The notes under the pieces are model-generated. The model ran no database searches and was not told where the DNA came from. It was given only the letters and a program-made list of their open reading frames with translations. 64,000 nt of DNA from Pseudonocardia autotrophica (lineage in GTDB: Bacteria > Actinomycetota > Actinomycetes > Mycobacteriales > Pseudonocardiaceae): contig NZ_JNYD01000001.1 in NCBI RefSeq assembly GCF_000717175.1, positions 480,294-544,293 on the forward strand, in the 5' to 3' direction. Position 1 is the first letter of the stretch; every line of letters begins with the position of its first letter. The translations under genes were made by a program, and so were the position numbers. Of this stretch, positions 62,958-64,000 are shown one piece after another.

Positions 62958-63554
62958 CTACGTCCGCATCACGCACAGCCGGTAAGGCGACGCCTGAGCT
63001 ACGAGGTGATCGAGGAGCTGCGCATCCACGGCCCTGATCACTGCTGGTGGGGCAAGGGGTGCCGTCGAGACGACGGCGGTCGCGGTGGGCGCGGTCAGCA
63101 TCGCGCGCCCGGGGGGCGCTGTCGCGGCGGCATCCGACGTCGCCCCTGCCCCGCACGTCTCGGCCACCCGGACGCCCTGGCCGGCTCGCTCAGCAGCACG
63201 GCCAGGCGTAGCGCGGTGGACGGCGGTGGACGCACTGAGCCGCGCGGTCCCCGCGTCCGGGTTCTCGGTAGCGCTGAGCACCCGCCCGTCGCCGGTGTCC
63301 GCGCCGGAGTCGTGCTGGTCCGGATCGGCGCGATGAGCGACGAGCCCGACGGCGGCCGGTGCGTTCGCAGCGCTCCCGGCTTCCGCCCGGCCCGGGCTGT
63401 CGGTGCAGCAGCAGAGGGCGAGCGCGCCGCCGACCAGCACCAGCACCGCGGCCACCGCGAGCTGCCGCACACCGAAGCTGCCCCGACGCCGGAGCCGGCC
63501 GAGCGACGCTCTGAAGAGCGTCCCGGCCGTCCTACGCGTCAGCGCTCCGGTCAC
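62958..63554 (-). CDS. Small anchored protein with CCC motif and LCVMR C-terminus
   Basis: A 198-residue protein. The N-terminus is basic (TRRTAGTLFRASLGRLRRR), followed by a helix (about 31-49, LAVAAVLVLVGGALALCCC) ending in three cysteines, the last possibly a lipid site. The middle is Ala/Thr/Pro-rich and disordered; the end reads YRLCVMRT. The same L-C-V-[LM]-R ending occurs in the DUF6153 protein at 55370-55906, so it may be a diverged relative or paralogue. GTG 63554 is used. There is no other functional clue. Confidence 0.55.
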   Translation of the reverse strand: MTGALTRRTAGTLFRASLGRLRRRGSFGVRQLAVAAVLVLVGGALALCCCTDSPGRAEAGSAANAPAAVGLVAHRADPDQHDSGADTGDGRVLSATENPDAGTARLSASTAVHRATPGRAAERAGQGVRVAETCGAGATSDAAATAPPGRAMLTAPTATAVVSTAPLAPPAVIRAVDAQLLDHLVAQASPYRLCVMRT

Positions 63555-64000
63555 GAGCGGGAAGCCTAAACGGGCGAGTTGAAGACACGCTGAGGGCGTT
63601 CCCGTAACGCCTCGTGCAGCTGTCGGCTAAGACCTGGTCTCAAAGTTCGATATACGTCCCTCCGAGTCCTTCCGGTGCCTGCCCGGCGATCGGCACGGTA
63701 TGGGCCGAGTGCCTCAGGGCGTGGGCCAGTTGATGAGGCGTTGGTGGCCGAGCGCCGCCCCAACCGGTCGGTCCCGTCATGACCGGTACCGCCTGCCCTG
63801 ACACGGGCAGCCGACGACGCCGCCAGGCCCCACTCACTCGGGGTCGTCGCTAACGCCGACGTGGCGGTCGCCGCGACCGGGACCGGCGCTGCCTCCGGCC
63901 CCTGACTGTGAAGGTGGCGCTACCGGCCCGGTGATGGTGGGTTGGTGGTCGACAGCGGCGGGTGTGGCTCTCCGTCTGACTGGCCCCTCGGTCATGGGGG
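63555..64000. other. Terminal region without a supported gene
   Basis: The last 446 bases contain only short minus-strand open frames of about 65 codons (63566 and 63640) that lack ribosome-binding sites and recognisable domains. The local sequence is less codon-biased than the rest and may be a decayed gene or a mobile-element edge. I could not identify terminal repeats. Confidence 0.4.

Noticed and set aside
63640..63837. Possible tyrosine-recombinase C-terminal remnant (HQLAHALRHSAHT)
   Set aside because: The R-H-S resemblance is brief, the downstream catalytic Tyr context is absent and the frame has no homologous upstream part.

Overview
The window is very GC-rich chromosomal DNA with tightly packed genes, frequent GTG starts, ATGA/GTGA stop-start overlaps and strong G/C preference at third codon positions. 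The gene content (SigF-type and ECF sigma factors with a zinc anti-sigma, HelD, DUF742, IniA/IniC-like dynamins, MutAB/MeaB, CsoR) points to an actinomycete, probably of the Pseudonocardiaceae. The genus cannot be fixed from the sequence alone. I found no rRNA, tRNA, CRISPR array or intact insertion sequence.

Region by region. (1) 1-5.8 kb: the end of a flavohaemoprotein-like reductase, then a fully overlapping six-gene minus-strand operon: epimerase, UbiA prenyltransferase, geranylgeranyl-reductase-like flavoprotein, type III polyketide synthase, ICMT-like methyltransferase and FAD monooxygenase. The last three match the srsABC phenolic-lipid logic. (2) 5.9-13.6 kb: HelD RNA-polymerase-recycling factor divergent from a SigF-family sigma factor with its own type of promoter; topoisomerase IB; a GH65 phosphorylase plus beta-phosphoglucomutase pair. 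(3) 13.7-25 kb: a fusion of a catalytically dead LigD-type DNA ligase to a LytS-like histidine-kinase module; a small membrane protein behind a CsoR-like operator; a DUF3516 helicase; acyl-CoA dehydrogenase; an orphan DUF742 protein; a Pr6Pr-type membrane protein; PhoD; and a molybdopterin oxidoreductase with its flavin reductase. (4) 25-36.6 kb: housekeeping and transport genes ending in the methylmalonyl-CoA mutase operon mutA-mutB-meaB. (5) 36.7-40.2 kb: an ECF sigma/anti-sigma pair facing a three-gene envelope redox operon (anchored protein, DUF6529 membrane protein, Rieske lipoprotein). Both directions carry the same ECF promoter, TGAACC-N16-CGTGTC.

(6) 40.6-50.5 kb is the most unusual part: a LuxR-type regulator with a degenerate P-loop, a 255-residue protein made almost entirely of Glu, His, Arg and Asp, IniA-like and IniC-like dynamin GTPases, and an Hsp70-domain/transmembrane/beta-propeller fusion. 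It is laid out like mycobacterial iniBAC, with the Glu-His-Arg protein in the IniB position and an extra chaperone-like membrane protein. (7) 50.5-60.2 kb is a copper-resistance island: a P1B ATPase with a CPD motif, a PaaK-like enzyme, DUF305 and DUF6153 proteins, CsoR, CopZ, a secreted His-rich protein and CopA. Two CsoR-like operators lie inside it and a third lies 40 kb away at 15.64 kb. (8) 60.3-64 kb holds a membrane protein, an ArnT/PMT-like glycosyltransferase, a small anchored protein and about 440 bases in which I see no convincing gene.
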